A DNA stretch of 64,000 nucleotides, taken from positions 286,227-350,226 of the forward strand of contig NZ_BDAV01000001.1 of assembly GCF_001612635.1 (NCBI RefSeq). Direction: 5' to 3'. The stretch comes from Nocardia africana NBRC 100379 (GTDB lineage: Bacteria; Actinomycetota; Actinomycetes; Mycobacteriales; Mycobacteriaceae). Shown here piece after piece: positions 1-8,943 of this stretch; the first letter of the stretch is position 1, and every line of letters starts with the position of its first letter. Below the pieces are notes generated by a model. It ran no database searches, was not told the DNA's origin, and was given only the letters and a program-made list of their open reading frames with translations. Position numbers and translations under genes: made by a program.

Positions 1-1
1 C

Positions 2-439
2 AGCAAGGGGACGGCCGTCGCGAAGGTGGATCAGCAGGGCAAGGCCGAGCCGATCTCCGGAACCAGTTTCGCCGCACCGTATGTCGCGGGGGTGGCGGCC
101 CTCGTCCGGGCCCGTTATCCGGAACTGAGCGCGCTCGATGTCATCAAGCGCATCGAGGCCACCGCCCACGCACCCGCCGAGGGCTGGAATCCGTATGTCG
201 GATACGGCGCGGTCGACCCGGTGGCCGCGCTCACCGCACAGGTCCCGAATTCGTTGCCGCCCAAGCGGCCCAGCGCCGCCAAGAGCTGGCAACTTCCGGT
301 GCCGACCACTCCCCCGGCCCCCGACCACACCTCCCGCAATGTGGCGCTGATCGGAACCGGTGTCATCGCCGTGCTCGCCGTGCTCGGATATCTCGCGTCG
401 TTCCCGCTGCGCCGCCGCTTCGGTGATCGCGGCGAGTGA
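2..439 (+). CDS. mycP: Mycosin (MycP) subtilisin-like T7SS protease, 3' end only
   Basis: Membrane-anchored serine protease of the ESX core, cut by the left edge of the window. The visible part has the catalytic serine block GTSFAAP, the helix after it (YVAGVAALVRARYPEL), a conserved GYGAVDPVAALTAQ stretch, a proline-rich linker, one transmembrane helix (about GVIAVLAVLGYLASFPL) and a short basic tail (RRRFGDRGE). This order is the normal mycosin C-terminus. A GTG at 26 could pose as a start, but the frame is open to base 2 and the protease core lies upstream, so the gene is truncated by the window and not broken. It differs from the complete mycosin at 28365-29858 (GTSFSAA there), so the genome has at least two. 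An eccB/eccE pair follows 2 kb downstream. Confidence 0.92.
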   Translation, partial: SKGTAVAKVDQQGKAEPISGTSFAAPYVAGVAALVRARYPELSALDVIKRIEATAHAPAEGWNPYVGYGAVDPVAALTAQVPNSLPPKRPSAAKSWQLPVPTTPPAPDHTSRNVALIGTGVIAVLAVLGYLASFPLRRRFGDRGE

Positions 440-442
440 GGT

Positions 443-994
443 TCACCGCGGCTCGTCGAACCGCCAGCGCGTCGCGCCGCCCGGTTCGACCGTCGACAGC
501 GCCGTCGCCGCGCGCGGCACGATGCGGTAGACGTACCAGGGCGGCGGGCCGGCCGAGGGCGCGCTGAAGTCGGCGGTCAGGGCCGTGCCGGAATCGTCGA
601 CCCGGCACGGCCATCCCTCGCCTGCCCAGTCGGCGGCCCGCTGTGCCACCGTCGCCGGGTCGGTGACGCGTTCGGCGGTGCCGTTCACGCTGAGGTCGAA
701 CGTATCCAACGCCACGCTGAGCGTGCAGCGCGGATCGCGAGAGATGTTGCGGGCCTTGCGTGTTCGCGGGCCGGTTTCGAACCAGAAGGCGCCGTCCACC
801 CACAACGCGCCCACCGCGGTCACATGCGGACTGCCGTCCGGATCGATCGTCGCCAGCCAGCAGGTGTGCCGATCGGGCCCGCCCGTCCCGGGCGCCTGCG
901 GGAACCCGGCGTCCAGACCGGCCACGACGGCCGACCAGTCCAGCGGATCCAGCTCGTACAGTTCGGCGAGATTGGTCGTCTGCATAGTGTCCAT
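443..994 (-). CDS. Pyridoxamine 5'-phosphate oxidase-family (FMN-binding split barrel) protein
   Basis: About 183 residues with the split-barrel pattern: CWLATIDPDGSPHVTAVGAL at the N-terminus, then WFETGPRTRKARNISRDPRC and a C-terminal WYVYRIVPRAATAL strand. Members bind FMN or F420 and are often small oxidoreductases or general stress proteins; the substrate cannot be told from sequence. I placed the start at the ATG giving MDTMQTTNL. In-frame starts further up, to 1105, would add residues with no family match. It is convergent with the mycosin gene, with 3 bp between the stops, and sits inside an ESX locus without an obvious link to secretion. Confidence 0.75.
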   Translation of the reverse strand: MDTMQTTNLAELYELDPLDWSAVVAGLDAGFPQAPGTGGPDRHTCWLATIDPDGSPHVTAVGALWVDGAFWFETGPRTRKARNISRDPRCTLSVALDTFDLSVNGTAERVTDPATVAQRAADWAGEGWPCRVDDSGTALTADFSAPSAGPPPWYVYRIVPRAATALSTVEPGGATRWRFDEPR

Positions 995-1194
995 GGTGTT
1001 GCGACGAGGCGTGGCGGACGGATTCATCGGCGGGCGCGCAGTAAGTTCGTCCGTTATAGGCGATATGCCCTGGTCGGCACGGGTAAATCCGCCCAAGATC
1101 GACACGGGCGGCCCGGCGATGACTCAGTATTTCTGGCAGCGGCGGTCCGGCGGTACGACCGTCGCGGGTCGTCGCACGAGGGGCAGGAACAGCC

Positions 1195-2469
1195 ATGACA
1201 GTCGCCGGCAGGCAACGTCTCACTCCCGATCAGCGCAATTCGTTCATCGCGGCCCAACTGGGCTGGACGATGGACGCCTTCGATTTCTTTCTGGTCGTCT
1301 TCGTCTATGCCGATATCGCCGCTTCCTTCGATATGCCGAAATCCGACGTCGCGTTCATCACCACGGCAACGCTGATCATGCGCCCGGTGGGTGCGCTGCT
1401 GTTCGGTCTGTGGGCCGACCGGGTGGGCCGGCGCATTCCGCTGATGGTCGACGTCGCGTTCTACTCGGTGATCGGATTCCTGTGCGCGTTCGCGCCGAAT
1501 TTCACTGTGCTGCTGATACTTCGGTTGCTCTACGGCATCGGCATGGGTGGCGAATGGGGCCTCGGCGCGGCGCTGGCGATGGAGAAGATTCCCGCCGAGC
1601 GGCGCGGCTTCTTCTCCGGACTCCTGCAGGAGGGTTACTCGTTCGGCTACCTGCTCGCCTCGCTGGCCTCGCTGCTGGTGATGAACTGGCTCGGCCTTTC
1701 CTGGCGTTGGCTGTTCGCGCTCTCGGTGATTCCGGCCCTGATCATCCTGGTGATCCGGACCCGCGTGGGTGAATCGGAGGCGTGGGAGAGCAGCCGCGAA
1801 CATATGCGGCTCACCCAGACCTCGGTGCGTGATGTGGTGATGAACCCGGTCGTGATCCGCCGCTTCGCCTATCTCGTCCTGCTGATGACCGCGTTCAACT
1901 GGATGAGCCACGGCACCCAGGACGTCTACCCGACCTTCTTGTCCGCGGTCGAGAACGGCGGCGCGGGATTGTCCTCGGCGACCGCGAAATGGATTGCGGT
2001 GGTGTACAACATCGGCGCCATCATCGGCGGTCTGGTGTTCGGCAGCCTGTCGCAGAAGTACGGTCGCCGCTACACCATCATCTTCTGCGCACTGCTCGGA
2101 CTGCCGATCGTGCCGTTGTTCGCGTATTCGACGACCGCGGCCATGCTGTGCCTCGGATCGTTTCTGATGCAGCTGGTGGTGCAGGGCGCCTGGGGTGTCA
2201 TCCCGGCGCATCTGACCGAGCTGTCGCCGGATGCGATCCGCGGCTTCTATCCGGGCGTGACCTACCAGCTGGGCAATCTGCTCGCCTCGCTCAATCTGCC
2301 GATCCAGGAGCGGGTGGCCGAAAGTCACGGGTATCCGTTCGCCCTGGCGGTGACCATCGTGCCGGTGCTGATCGCGGTGGCATTTCTGACACTGATCGGC
2401 AAGGAGGCCAAGGGAATTCGCTTCGGCACGAGCGAGAGCGCGCTACCCGAGACACCCGCCCGGCAGTAG
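1195..2469 (+). CDS. MFS transporter, lactate/sialate (SHS-like) type
   Basis: A 424-residue major facilitator with about 12 hydrophobic helices. The loop 2-3 signature is visible as [10 protein letters not shown], and helix 4 has [29 protein letters not shown]. The GMGGEWG and [12 protein letters not shown] stretches are typical of the sialate:H+ symporter and lactate permease group (TCDB 2.A.1.12), so a carboxylate such as lactate or pyruvate is the best guess. It lies between the mycosin fragment and eccB but has no known T7SS role. The stop is 9 bp from the convergent eccB stop. Confidence 0.8.
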   Translation: MTVAGRQRLTPDQRNSFIAAQLGWTMDAFDFFLVVFVYADIAASFDMPKSDVAFITTATLIMRPVGALLFGLWADRVGRRIPLMVDVAFYSVIGFLCAFAPNFTVLLILRLLYGIGMGGEWGLGAALAMEKIPAERRGFFSGLLQEGYSFGYLLASLASLLVMNWLGLSWRWLFALSVIPALIILVIRTRVGESEAWESSREHMRLTQTSVRDVVMNPVVIRRFAYLVLLMTAFNWMSHGTQDVYPTFLSAVENGGAGLSSATAKWIAVVYNIGAIIGGLVFGSLSQKYGRRYTIIFCALLGLPIVPLFAYSTTAAMLCLGSFLMQLVVQGAWGVIPAHLTELSPDAIRGFYPGVTYQLGNLLASLNLPIQERVAESHGYPFALAVTIVPVLIAVAFLTLIGKEAKGIRFGTSESALPETPARQ

Positions 2470-2478
2470 CCGGCCCGG

Positions 2479-3987
2479 CTAGTTCTGCGGTTGCTGTGCC
2501 GACTGGTCCTGCTTGGAACGCACCAGCTGCTTGGCCGGATTCGGGTCCGGCGCCACGCCGTCGTGGGCCACCATGGCCTCCTGGCGGCCGAGCGTCGGAC
2601 CGGCGGCGAGCAGGCCGACGATCTGATACGGCGCCGGCTCGGGCTTGGCCTTGTCGGCGTCCATACCCAGTGCCTTCTGCGCCGCGGCGTCCTTGATGCC
2701 GTAGCGCACACCGGTGTCGGCGACGAAGAACATGCTGTCACGGCGCTGGCTGTCGGCCTCGATACCCGTGGTCTGGACGAAGAATCCCGAGCCGGGCGTG
2801 GAGTAGAAGGCATCGACGTTCGGCCCGGAGCCGTCGGCCTGGGCCAGCGGCGTGGTCTGCGCGCTGTCCGGGATCGGCAGCGAATGTCCGGTCAGCACAG
2901 CCAATTCCGCGCGCTTACTGCCGTCGGCCTTGTCGGCCGCGCCGGACAGCGGCTTCCACGACATGCATTCCACCGGCTGATCCTTGGGGTCCACGATGGT
3001 GGGCGGCTGTGCCGGATATTGCTGCACCGGAAGTTCGGTCGACACCGGCGCCTGGGTGCTGTCGAACTGGCTGATCTCCGGATGCTCGGAAGCCGTCGGA
3101 TTGGAGTTGCGAATGATGTCGGCGGTCAGTGGCGAGATCGCCTGCAGGCCGTCGCGCAGGACCACGTAGGACTGGTCCTTGATCTCCACATGCACCACAT
3201 CACCGATTCGGTGGTTGCCCAGCGGATAGCTCGGGGTACCACCCGGGTCGGTGATCTTCGGCGGCACGATCGGCAGCACCTCGGGCACCGCGTTGAGCAG
3301 GCCGGCACTGATCGGCCGCGGAGTCATTCCCCGAATGCCCAGGGCCTCGGTCACTTTCGGATCGTTCATGTCGACCCGGGCCCGCTGATTGTCGTAGATC
3401 AGATAGGCGGCGTCGCGGCCCTGCACCAGCAGCGCCTTCCCCGAATCCAGCTTGGTCGCCTTGGAACCCAGCGACGGATCACCGGCGAGCACCGTCGTGG
3501 TCAGTTCGCGGCTGCCGTCGTTCTTCAGCTCGTCGCAGATCGACCACGCGCGACCCTTGCCGCTGCTGTCGAAATTCAGCGACGACGGCGCGCCCGGAAT
3601 GCCGATCAGCGCCCCCCGCGGCTTCTTCGACAGCTCGGATTCCTTGATGGACACCGCTTTTGCGGGTTCACCGACCGCTAGCCGCGCCGATGCCAGATTC
3701 AACGACGGGTGCACGACACCGTCGATGACGGCGTAGACCGCGCCGGAATCCTTGCCGAGCAGAATCTTGTTGTCGCCGATCGACCCCTGCGGCCGCAGCA
3801 GCGCGAGCACGCCACAGCCGGCCAGCGCGACGACACCCAGAACCAGCCCGGCAGCATAGGCACGCGACTGCGAGCGCATCGGATCGTGCAGCATCCGCAC
3901 GTCCCGGCGTACCAGGGCGTGCTCCATTCGCCTGACCAGGAAGCGATAACCGCTCACCTGCCAGCGCGTAGTGGGCTTTGAAGGCAT
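2479..3987 (-). CDS. eccB: T7SS core component EccB (first copy)
   Basis: A 502-residue EccB. It has a cytosolic N-terminal stretch with the family signature HALVRRDVRMLHDPMR, one transmembrane helix (AYAAGLVLGVVALAGCGVLALL) and a large periplasmic part beginning RPQGSIGDNKILLGKDSGAV and NLASARL. EccB forms part of the EccBCDE membrane complex and its periplasmic domain multimerises around the pore. The start MPSKPTTRW has a strong GGGGGAGGA ribosome site just upstream; the longer open frame to 4236 overlaps the divergent eccE and is not needed. A second EccB of exactly the same length lies at 33334-34842, also divergent from an eccE, which suggests duplication of a whole ESX locus. Confidence 0.95.
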   Translation of the reverse strand: MPSKPTTRWQVSGYRFLVRRMEHALVRRDVRMLHDPMRSQSRAYAAGLVLGVVALAGCGVLALLRPQGSIGDNKILLGKDSGAVYAVIDGVVHPSLNLASARLAVGEPAKAVSIKESELSKKPRGALIGIPGAPSSLNFDSSGKGRAWSICDELKNDGSRELTTTVLAGDPSLGSKATKLDSGKALLVQGRDAAYLIYDNQRARVDMNDPKVTEALGIRGMTPRPISAGLLNAVPEVLPIVPPKITDPGGTPSYPLGNHRIGDVVHVEIKDQSYVVLRDGLQAISPLTADIIRNSNPTASEHPEISQFDSTQAPVSTELPVQQYPAQPPTIVDPKDQPVECMSWKPLSGAADKADGSKRAELAVLTGHSLPIPDSAQTTPLAQADGSGPNVDAFYSTPGSGFFVQTTGIEADSQRRDSMFFVADTGVRYGIKDAAAQKALGMDADKAKPEPAPYQIVGLLAAGPTLGRQEAMVAHDGVAPDPNPAKQLVRSKQDQSAQQPQN

Positions 3988-4032
3988 GAGTCCTCCCCCG
4001 AACAGTGCTCGCGTTCGCCCAACACAGTACAG

Positions 4033-4047
4033 TTCAGCAGGACTGAA
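4033..4047. promoter_or_regulatory. Inverted repeat in the eccB/eccE divergent promoter region
   Basis: TTCAG-CAGGA-CTGAA, a 5-5-5 inverted repeat in the 113-bp gap between the divergent eccB and eccE starts. The left arm recurs just downstream (TTCAGCT). It could be a shared operator; the arms are short, so chance is possible. Confidence 0.25.
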
Positions 4048-4100
4048 GTTCAGCTCGGCCATGGAAGAATCGGCCGACACCGGGTACTTGGGGGACGACG

Positions 4101-5777
4101 ATGGCCGAATCCAGCGGCACCAACAGCCGCCCGCTCCTCGGACGGATCTCGCTGCCGAATCTGCTGGCCGCACAGTTACTGGGACTGGTCGTCGGCGTCG
4201 TCGTACTCGCGGTGGGTGTACCCGGCTGGTACGCACTGGGCGCGGCGATCGTGGCCGGCCTGGTGCTGCTCGTCCCGATCGGCAAGCGCACCATCGCGTC
4301 GTGGATCGCGACCGCGTGGCGCTACGTCACCCGCCAGGACTACGACCTCGGTGACACCGTCGATTTCCGCGGCCCGGACGGCCGCTCACTCGGTCTGTAC
4401 TGGGAGGGCAGCCGCGTCGTCGCCGTCGTCGAGGTGCTGCCGCCCAAGGGCGGCCTGACCCGGATCGACCGCAACACCGTGCACGCGTCGCATCTGCTGC
4501 CGCTGCCCGAACTGGCACAGTGCCTGAGCCAGCACGACATCCTGCTGTCCGGTATCGACATCATCAGCCACGGTCACCGCAGCCGCTCCGGCACGCCCGC
4601 GGGGCCGATCTACGAATCGCTGCTCGGTCCGCTGCCCGCGACCGCGCACCGAACCGTCTGGCTCGCAATCAGTTTCGACACACTGGCCTGTCCGGAGGCC
4701 GCGGCCCGGCGCGGCGGCGGCACGGAGGGCGCGGGCCGGGCGGTCACCATCGCCACCCAGCGCATCGTGCGTGCGCTCGAGGATGCCGACTGCGCGTCGC
4801 GCGTGCTCACCGCGCCCGAGATCCGCAAGGCCGTCTGGCAGATCAGCGCCGGTGTCGACCCGCGGGCGCTCACCCATCGATGGCGCTACGCGGAACTGGG
4901 CAACAGCGTGAACATCGGCGCGGCGGTGGATCCCAAGCAACTGGGCTCGGATCTGCTGGCACAGCTGTGGGTCGCGCCGTCGCGGGGAACCACGGTGGCG
5001 GTCCGGCTGCGACCGGGTAGTTCACCCGAGACGGTGAACATCGGCGCGGCCTGGCGACTGACCGCTCGCGAGCTGCCGGAGAAGACCAAGCGCAAGGGCA
5101 TGGTGTCGCTGAACGGCCGGCATCGCCAGAGCCTGCTGGCCCACCTGCCGATCGCCATTCCCGGCCTGGACGACACCGTCCCGATGAGCCAGTACCCGAT
5201 CGACGTGGTGGGCGTCCTGCATCTGCCCTCCTCCGGCTGCGGTCAGCTGATCGGCTCCGACGAGGACGGCAACGGTGTCGCGGTTCGCCTTGTCGGACAG
5301 GGTATTTCGACCGTGTACGTGGCCGGCGAGCTGTATCTGGCGCAGCAGCTGGTGTTCCGCGCGCTGGCCGTCGGCGAGCGCATCCTCATCCGCACCGATC
5401 GCCCGCACGCATGGGAACAGCTGGTCACCACGATCGGCAACCCCGAGCGGCTCACCATCGCGGTGGAAACCCATCAGAGCGACGCCGGATTCACCGCGGC
5501 CGTGGTCGACGGTGTGCTCGCGCCCGCACCGCACGCCGGTGTGACCACCATCTACGTCACCGGCGATCCGATGGGCTGGCCCGCCACCAACCCGGATCTG
5601 TCGATCCACCAGCCGGGCGCCATCGGCAACCACGTGGTGATGCGAACCGGGACCACCCAGGTCGATTTGACGCTGGTCTCGATTCCCCGGGAGACGACCT
5701 ACATCGGCAGCCCGCGCGGCCGTCGCCCGATGCCGCAGCAGGATCCGCGGCAGCGAGTCGCGCAGGCGCACAGGTAA
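4101..5777 (+). CDS. eccE: T7SS core component EccE (first copy)
   Basis: A 558-residue protein with two N-terminal transmembrane helices (about residues 20-60) followed by a cytosolic domain, the usual EccE layout. The strands around LGLYWEGSRVVAVVEVLPP and the conserved YESLLGPLPATAHRTVWL and GCGQLIGSDEDGNGVA blocks match the second EccE in this window at 34959-36722 (YESILGPLPAVAHRTVWV; GCGQLIGADNSGQGVA). EccE sits at the edge of the ESX membrane complex and stabilises it. The ATG at 4101 agrees with the paralogue. It is divergent from eccB, with a shared 113-bp promoter region. Confidence 0.92.
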   Translation: MAESSGTNSRPLLGRISLPNLLAAQLLGLVVGVVVLAVGVPGWYALGAAIVAGLVLLVPIGKRTIASWIATAWRYVTRQDYDLGDTVDFRGPDGRSLGLYWEGSRVVAVVEVLPPKGGLTRIDRNTVHASHLLPLPELAQCLSQHDILLSGIDIISHGHRSRSGTPAGPIYESLLGPLPATAHRTVWLAISFDTLACPEAAARRGGGTEGAGRAVTIATQRIVRALEDADCASRVLTAPEIRKAVWQISAGVDPRALTHRWRYAELGNSVNIGAAVDPKQLGSDLLAQLWVAPSRGTTVAVRLRPGSSPETVNIGAAWRLTARELPEKTKRKGMVSLNGRHRQSLLAHLPIAIPGLDDTVPMSQYPIDVVGVLHLPSSGCGQLIGSDEDGNGVAVRLVGQGISTVYVAGELYLAQQLVFRALAVGERILIRTDRPHAWEQLVTTIGNPERLTIAVETHQSDAGFTAAVVDGVLAPAPHAGVTTIYVTGDPMGWPATNPDLSIHQPGAIGNHVVMRTGTTQVDLTLVSIPRETTYIGSPRGRRPMPQQDPRQRVAQAHR

Positions 5778-5827
5778 TTTCGGCGATCCGGGGCCTTAGC
5801 ACGGTCGACGCGGCCGCCCGGATCGGC

Positions 5828-6388
5828 TCACCCCGGATACGGGTCGGTTCTGCGCGCCGTGCGCAGATGACGTGCCCACCAAGCCCATTGCCGCAGCAGG
5901 CGCTGCGCGGCGTCGACGGCGGCACCGTCGGCGGTGTTGCCGTCCGCGTCGAATTTGCGTTTGGCCTCGTGGAAACTCACGGTCTCGCGAATCGAGACCA
6001 TGTGGATTTCCGCGACGACCTGGCGCAATTGCTCGACAGCCCGTAGCCCGCCCGACAGTCCGCCGTAACCGACGAAGCCGATCGGCTTGGCCCGCCACTC
6101 GCGCTTGGCGCTGTCGAGCGCCGTCTTGAGCGAGGCGGGATAGCCGTGGTTGTACTCGGAGGTGACCGCGACGAATCCGTCCGCGGCGCCGATCCGCTCA
6201 CGGAACGCCTCGACCTGCGGCGTCGTCGTCAGGTCGGTGGGCAGGGGGGTGTGGGCCAGATCGATGACCCCGACGTCGAGGCCGGTGTCGGCGCGGGCCG
6301 TGCGGAGGAACCAGTCCGCCACCACGGGCGCGAACCGCTCGGGCCGCACACTGGCGATGATGACCTCCAACCGCAGCGGATCGTCCAT
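5828..6388 (-). CDS. NADPH-dependent FMN reductase (flavodoxin-like)
   Basis: 186 residues with the NADPH_dep FMN reductase pattern: LEVIIASVRPERFAPVVADW at the N-terminus (the phosphate-binding loop of the flavodoxin fold), the EYNHGYPASLKTALDS block that contacts flavin, and FVGYGGLSGG. Such enzymes reduce FMN or quinones using NADPH. The start MDDPLRLEVII puts the first strand directly at the N-terminus, as is usual. It is convergent with eccE and probably has its own promoter; nothing ties it to secretion. Confidence 0.85.
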   Translation of the reverse strand: MDDPLRLEVIIASVRPERFAPVVADWFLRTARADTGLDVGVIDLAHTPLPTDLTTTPQVEAFRERIGAADGFVAVTSEYNHGYPASLKTALDSAKREWRAKPIGFVGYGGLSGGLRAVEQLRQVVAEIHMVSIRETVSFHEAKRKFDADGNTADGAAVDAAQRLLRQWAWWARHLRTARRTDPYPG

Positions 6389-6532
6389 GGTGTCAGCCTA
6401 GTCGGCACACTCGCCGCAGCGACGGCCTGCTCGCCGACCGTGCCGGCGGCACCGATACCCTGTGCCCCGGGAGAAAATCGTCGTGCGCCATATCGGACGG
6501 CTATGGCCGACAGGGGCACCGCAGATCGATCA

Positions 6533-6551
6533 GGAGGGGGCGAAACTTGTG
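6533..6551 (+). promoter_or_regulatory. Strong ribosome-binding site deciding the start at 6549
   Basis: AGGAGGGGG followed by CGAAACTT and GTG. This is the only good Shine-Dalgarno match near the 5' end of the frame and favours GTG 6549 over GTG 6462. Confidence 0.6.
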
Positions 6552-7541
6552 ATTCTCGGACATTGGTTGCTGATCGAAACACTGGACGTGCCGCCCACCT
6601 GGTCGGTCCTCGCCGTCGATACCGCACCGCGGCGCTGGAAGTCGTTGGCACGCACCGTACCCACCCGGTTGATGCCGATTCTCACCGCCGCCGCCGCGAG
6701 CGGCGAGACCGTCGAGCGGCAGCTGCCGAAATCCCGTCATGCCTGGTCCGGCCATCGCGCCTGCGCGATCGCGCTGACCGGGCCGGACGATCGGGTACAC
6801 GGGGTGCAGATGTGGGTGGGCCCCGGCGACCCGCCCGCGCCGCCTCCGGTCGCCACCCATCTGCTCGACGCGCGCACCCGGCGCACGGAGGTGCGGTCCG
6901 CGGGCCTGGGCCCGGCATTCGACCGCAAGCGCAGCGTCTGGATCGGAGCCGAATCCTTCGAACACGTCGAACGTTTCGACGATGCCCTGGATCTGGCCGC
7001 GATCGTGGCGCGCGCGACGCCCGGATCGCGCTGGTGCGGCGAAATCTGCGTGCGCACGCCGGAGGGACTGCGCACCTTGATGATGGCGACACGCAACTCG
7101 GCCGCCGATCCCTATCTGTGGCGCGGCATTCTGGCCGACGTCACCGACAGTGTGGCACCGCAGCCGAAGTCGTTCGAGGCGGCGACGGTCGAGACGCTGG
7201 TCAGCCGCAATCCCGGCATGTATCTGGCGGTGGTCGACACCGAGCGGGTCCGGGTGATCCGGTGGATCAGCGCGCCGGTGCCGGGGCTGGACTGGTCCGG
7301 CGCCACGGACGAGCGCACGCTGCCACATCCCGGCGACCGGGAGCGAATCATCGCCGCGCGCACGGCGATCCGGGCGGGCGCGCCGTCGTGGACGCTGCCG
7401 AACCTCCGGCTGGCGGATACGACCGGAGGCTGGATCACCGTGGACGTGGAGGTCTCCCCGCTACCCCACGGTCCCGACGGAACCGGCGCACCACACTTCG
7501 CGCTGGCCCGCATCGATCTGCGCGAACCCGGCATTCCCTAG
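6549..7541 (+). CDS. Putative GAF/PAS-type sensory protein (DUF5593-like)
   Basis: A 330-residue soluble protein I do not recognise with certainty. It shows a central block VHGVQMWVGPGDPP, then a region that reads like a PAS domain (about residues 95-200, ending WRGILADVTDSV), then VDTERVRVIRWIS and a second PAS-like stretch near the end (WITVDVEVSPLPHGPDG). Actinobacterial proteins of this general build have been filed under DUF5593; that match is from memory. The GTG at 6549 is chosen because AGGAGGGGG lies 7-15 bp before it. A GTG at 6462 in the same frame has no such site. Confidence 0.5.
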   Translation: MILGHWLLIETLDVPPTWSVLAVDTAPRRWKSLARTVPTRLMPILTAAAASGETVERQLPKSRHAWSGHRACAIALTGPDDRVHGVQMWVGPGDPPAPPPVATHLLDARTRRTEVRSAGLGPAFDRKRSVWIGAESFEHVERFDDALDLAAIVARATPGSRWCGEICVRTPEGLRTLMMATRNSAADPYLWRGILADVTDSVAPQPKSFEAATVETLVSRNPGMYLAVVDTERVRVIRWISAPVPGLDWSGATDERTLPHPGDRERIIAARTAIRAGAPSWTLPNLRLADTTGGWITVDVEVSPLPHGPDGTGAPHFALARIDLREPGIP

Positions 7542-7575
7542 CGTTCGATGCGGTGCGCCGGCGTGGGCCGGTCCG

Positions 7576-8385
7576 TCAGGGCAGTTCGAACGGCAGCGCC
7601 ACCCCGGCGTGCACCGTGCAGTGTTCGCAGGTCTCCATGCCCTCGACACCGGCGACCGCGCGGCGCACCAGAGTCTTGAACGGCACCAGGTTTCGCTCGA
7701 ATTCGGCGAAGACGGCGGCCGCGCTGACACCCTCTCCGGCCTCCAGTCCGGCATCGAGGTCGGTCACCAGAGCAATTGCCGCGTAACACATTTCGAGTTC
7801 GCGAGCGAGAACGGCTTCCGGATATCCGGTCATGTTCACCAGTTCCCATCCCTGCCCGGCGAACCAGCGGCTCTCGGCCCGGGTGGAGAAGCGCGGGCCC
7901 TGCACCACGACCATGGTGGCGGCCGGCTGCATCGGCAGTTCGGGCACCGCCGCCCGCGTCGCGACCGCGCGCAGGTCGTCACAGTACGGATCGGCGAAGG
8001 AGACGTGGATGCCGCCGTTGTCGAAGTAGGTCTGCGCGCGGCCGGAGGTCCGGTCCACGAGCTGGTCGGGGACCGCCACGGTGCCCGGCCCCCAGTCCGC
8101 GCGCAGGCTGCCCACCGCACACGGCGCGAAGATCCGCCGTACGCCGATCGAGCGCAGGGCCCACATATTGGCCTGATACGGCACGGTGTGCGGAGAGTAC
8201 TCGTGCTTGCGCCCGTGCCGTGGCAGGAAGGCGACCTGGCGGCCCTCGACCTCCCCGACCGTGATCGGCGCGCTCGGCTCACCGTAGGGTGTCTCGACCT
8301 CGAGGGTGGTCGCATCGTCGCCGAAGAAATCGTAGAAGCCGCTACCGCCGATGATGGCCAGTGCGGGGCGGGGATCCGAACTCAT
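7576..8385 (-). CDS. mtnP: S-methyl-5'-thioadenosine phosphorylase / purine nucleoside phosphorylase
   Basis: 269 residues with the MTAP signature motifs: AIIGGSGFYDF (phosphate loop), FLPRHGRKHEYSPHTVPYQAN, GPRFSTRAESRWF and NMTGYPEAVLARE. The enzyme splits 5'-methylthioadenosine, made by polyamine and SAM-dependent reactions, into adenine and methylthioribose 1-phosphate. Length and motif order fit the actinobacterial enzyme (Mycobacterium tuberculosis Rv0535 type), which may also accept other purine nucleosides. It is divergent from the CsoR-type gene, with about 100 bp between them. Confidence 0.92.
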   Translation of the reverse strand: MSSDPRPALAIIGGSGFYDFFGDDATTLEVETPYGEPSAPITVGEVEGRQVAFLPRHGRKHEYSPHTVPYQANMWALRSIGVRRIFAPCAVGSLRADWGPGTVAVPDQLVDRTSGRAQTYFDNGGIHVSFADPYCDDLRAVATRAAVPELPMQPAATMVVVQGPRFSTRAESRWFAGQGWELVNMTGYPEAVLARELEMCYAAIALVTDLDAGLEAGEGVSAAAVFAEFERNLVPFKTLVRRAVAGVEGMETCEHCTVHAGVALPFELP

Positions 8386-8470
8386 ATCCGCAATTCTCGC
8401 GTACGCCGCGACGGCGGCCCCCGCCGCCTCACCTCGCGCCCGCTACCCTGACAGTACGCCCCGAATAATG

Positions 8471-8485
8471 TACCCTAGGGGGGTA
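8471..8485 (+). promoter_or_regulatory. CsoR/RicR-type copper operator overlapping the csoR start
   Basis: TACCC-TAGGG-GGGTA, an exact TACCC-N5-GGGTA palindrome. This is the form described for copper-responsive CsoR-family repressors such as RicR in M. tuberculosis. Its last base is the A of the ATG at 8485. The first six bases (TACCCT) fit a -10 element, 17 bp after CTGACA at 8448-8453, so the operator would cover the promoter and transcripts could be leaderless. Confidence 0.6.
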
Positions 8486-8868
8486 TGAACCACCAGGGCA
8501 GGAGCGAGGAACAGTCGGTGACCGAGGATCAGAGCAACACGGTTCGGACCGCCGAGGCGGCCGCGCAGCCTGGGCACGACCACGCCACCCACGGCTACAT
8601 CACCGCCAAGGACGACTACCTCAAGCGGCTGCGCCGGATCGAGGGGCAGGCGCGCGGCCTGCAGCGCATGGTCGAAGAGGAGAAGTACTGCATCGACATC
8701 CTCACCCAGGTTTCGGCCATGACCAAGGCCTTGCAGGCGGTGGCCATGGGCCTGCTCGAGGACCACATCAGTCACTGTGTGGTCGACGCCGCGGTCCAGG
8801 GCGGTCCCGAGGCCGAGGCGAAGATCAAGGAGGCCACCGACGCCATCGCGCGGTTGGTCCGCTCCTGA
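8485..8868 (+). CDS. csoR: CsoR-family copper-sensing transcriptional repressor
   Basis: A 127-residue all-helical metal-sensitive repressor (DUF156/CsoR family). The helix DDYLKRLRRIEGQARGLQRMVEEE is diagnostic. The metal ligands appear as YCIDIL (Cys), EDHISHCV (His and Cys), the C-H-C set of copper sensors. There is a His-containing N-terminal extension (GHDHATHG). Two starts are possible: ATG 8485, which overlaps the operator and would be leaderless, or GTG 8518, with GAGGA 7 bp upstream. Copper binding should release the repressor from its operator. No copper exporter gene follows, so target genes lie elsewhere or the gene only controls itself here. Confidence 0.88.
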   Translation: MNHQGRSEEQSVTEDQSNTVRTAEAAAQPGHDHATHGYITAKDDYLKRLRRIEGQARGLQRMVEEEKYCIDILTQVSAMTKALQAVAMGLLEDHISHCVVDAAVQGGPEAEAKIKEATDAIARLVRS

Positions 8869-8943
8869 GCCGCGACGGCATCTCGCACGACCGCCGCACC
8901 GCCTCGGATATCGGAGGTGGTGCGGCGGTCGCGAGAACGACGG

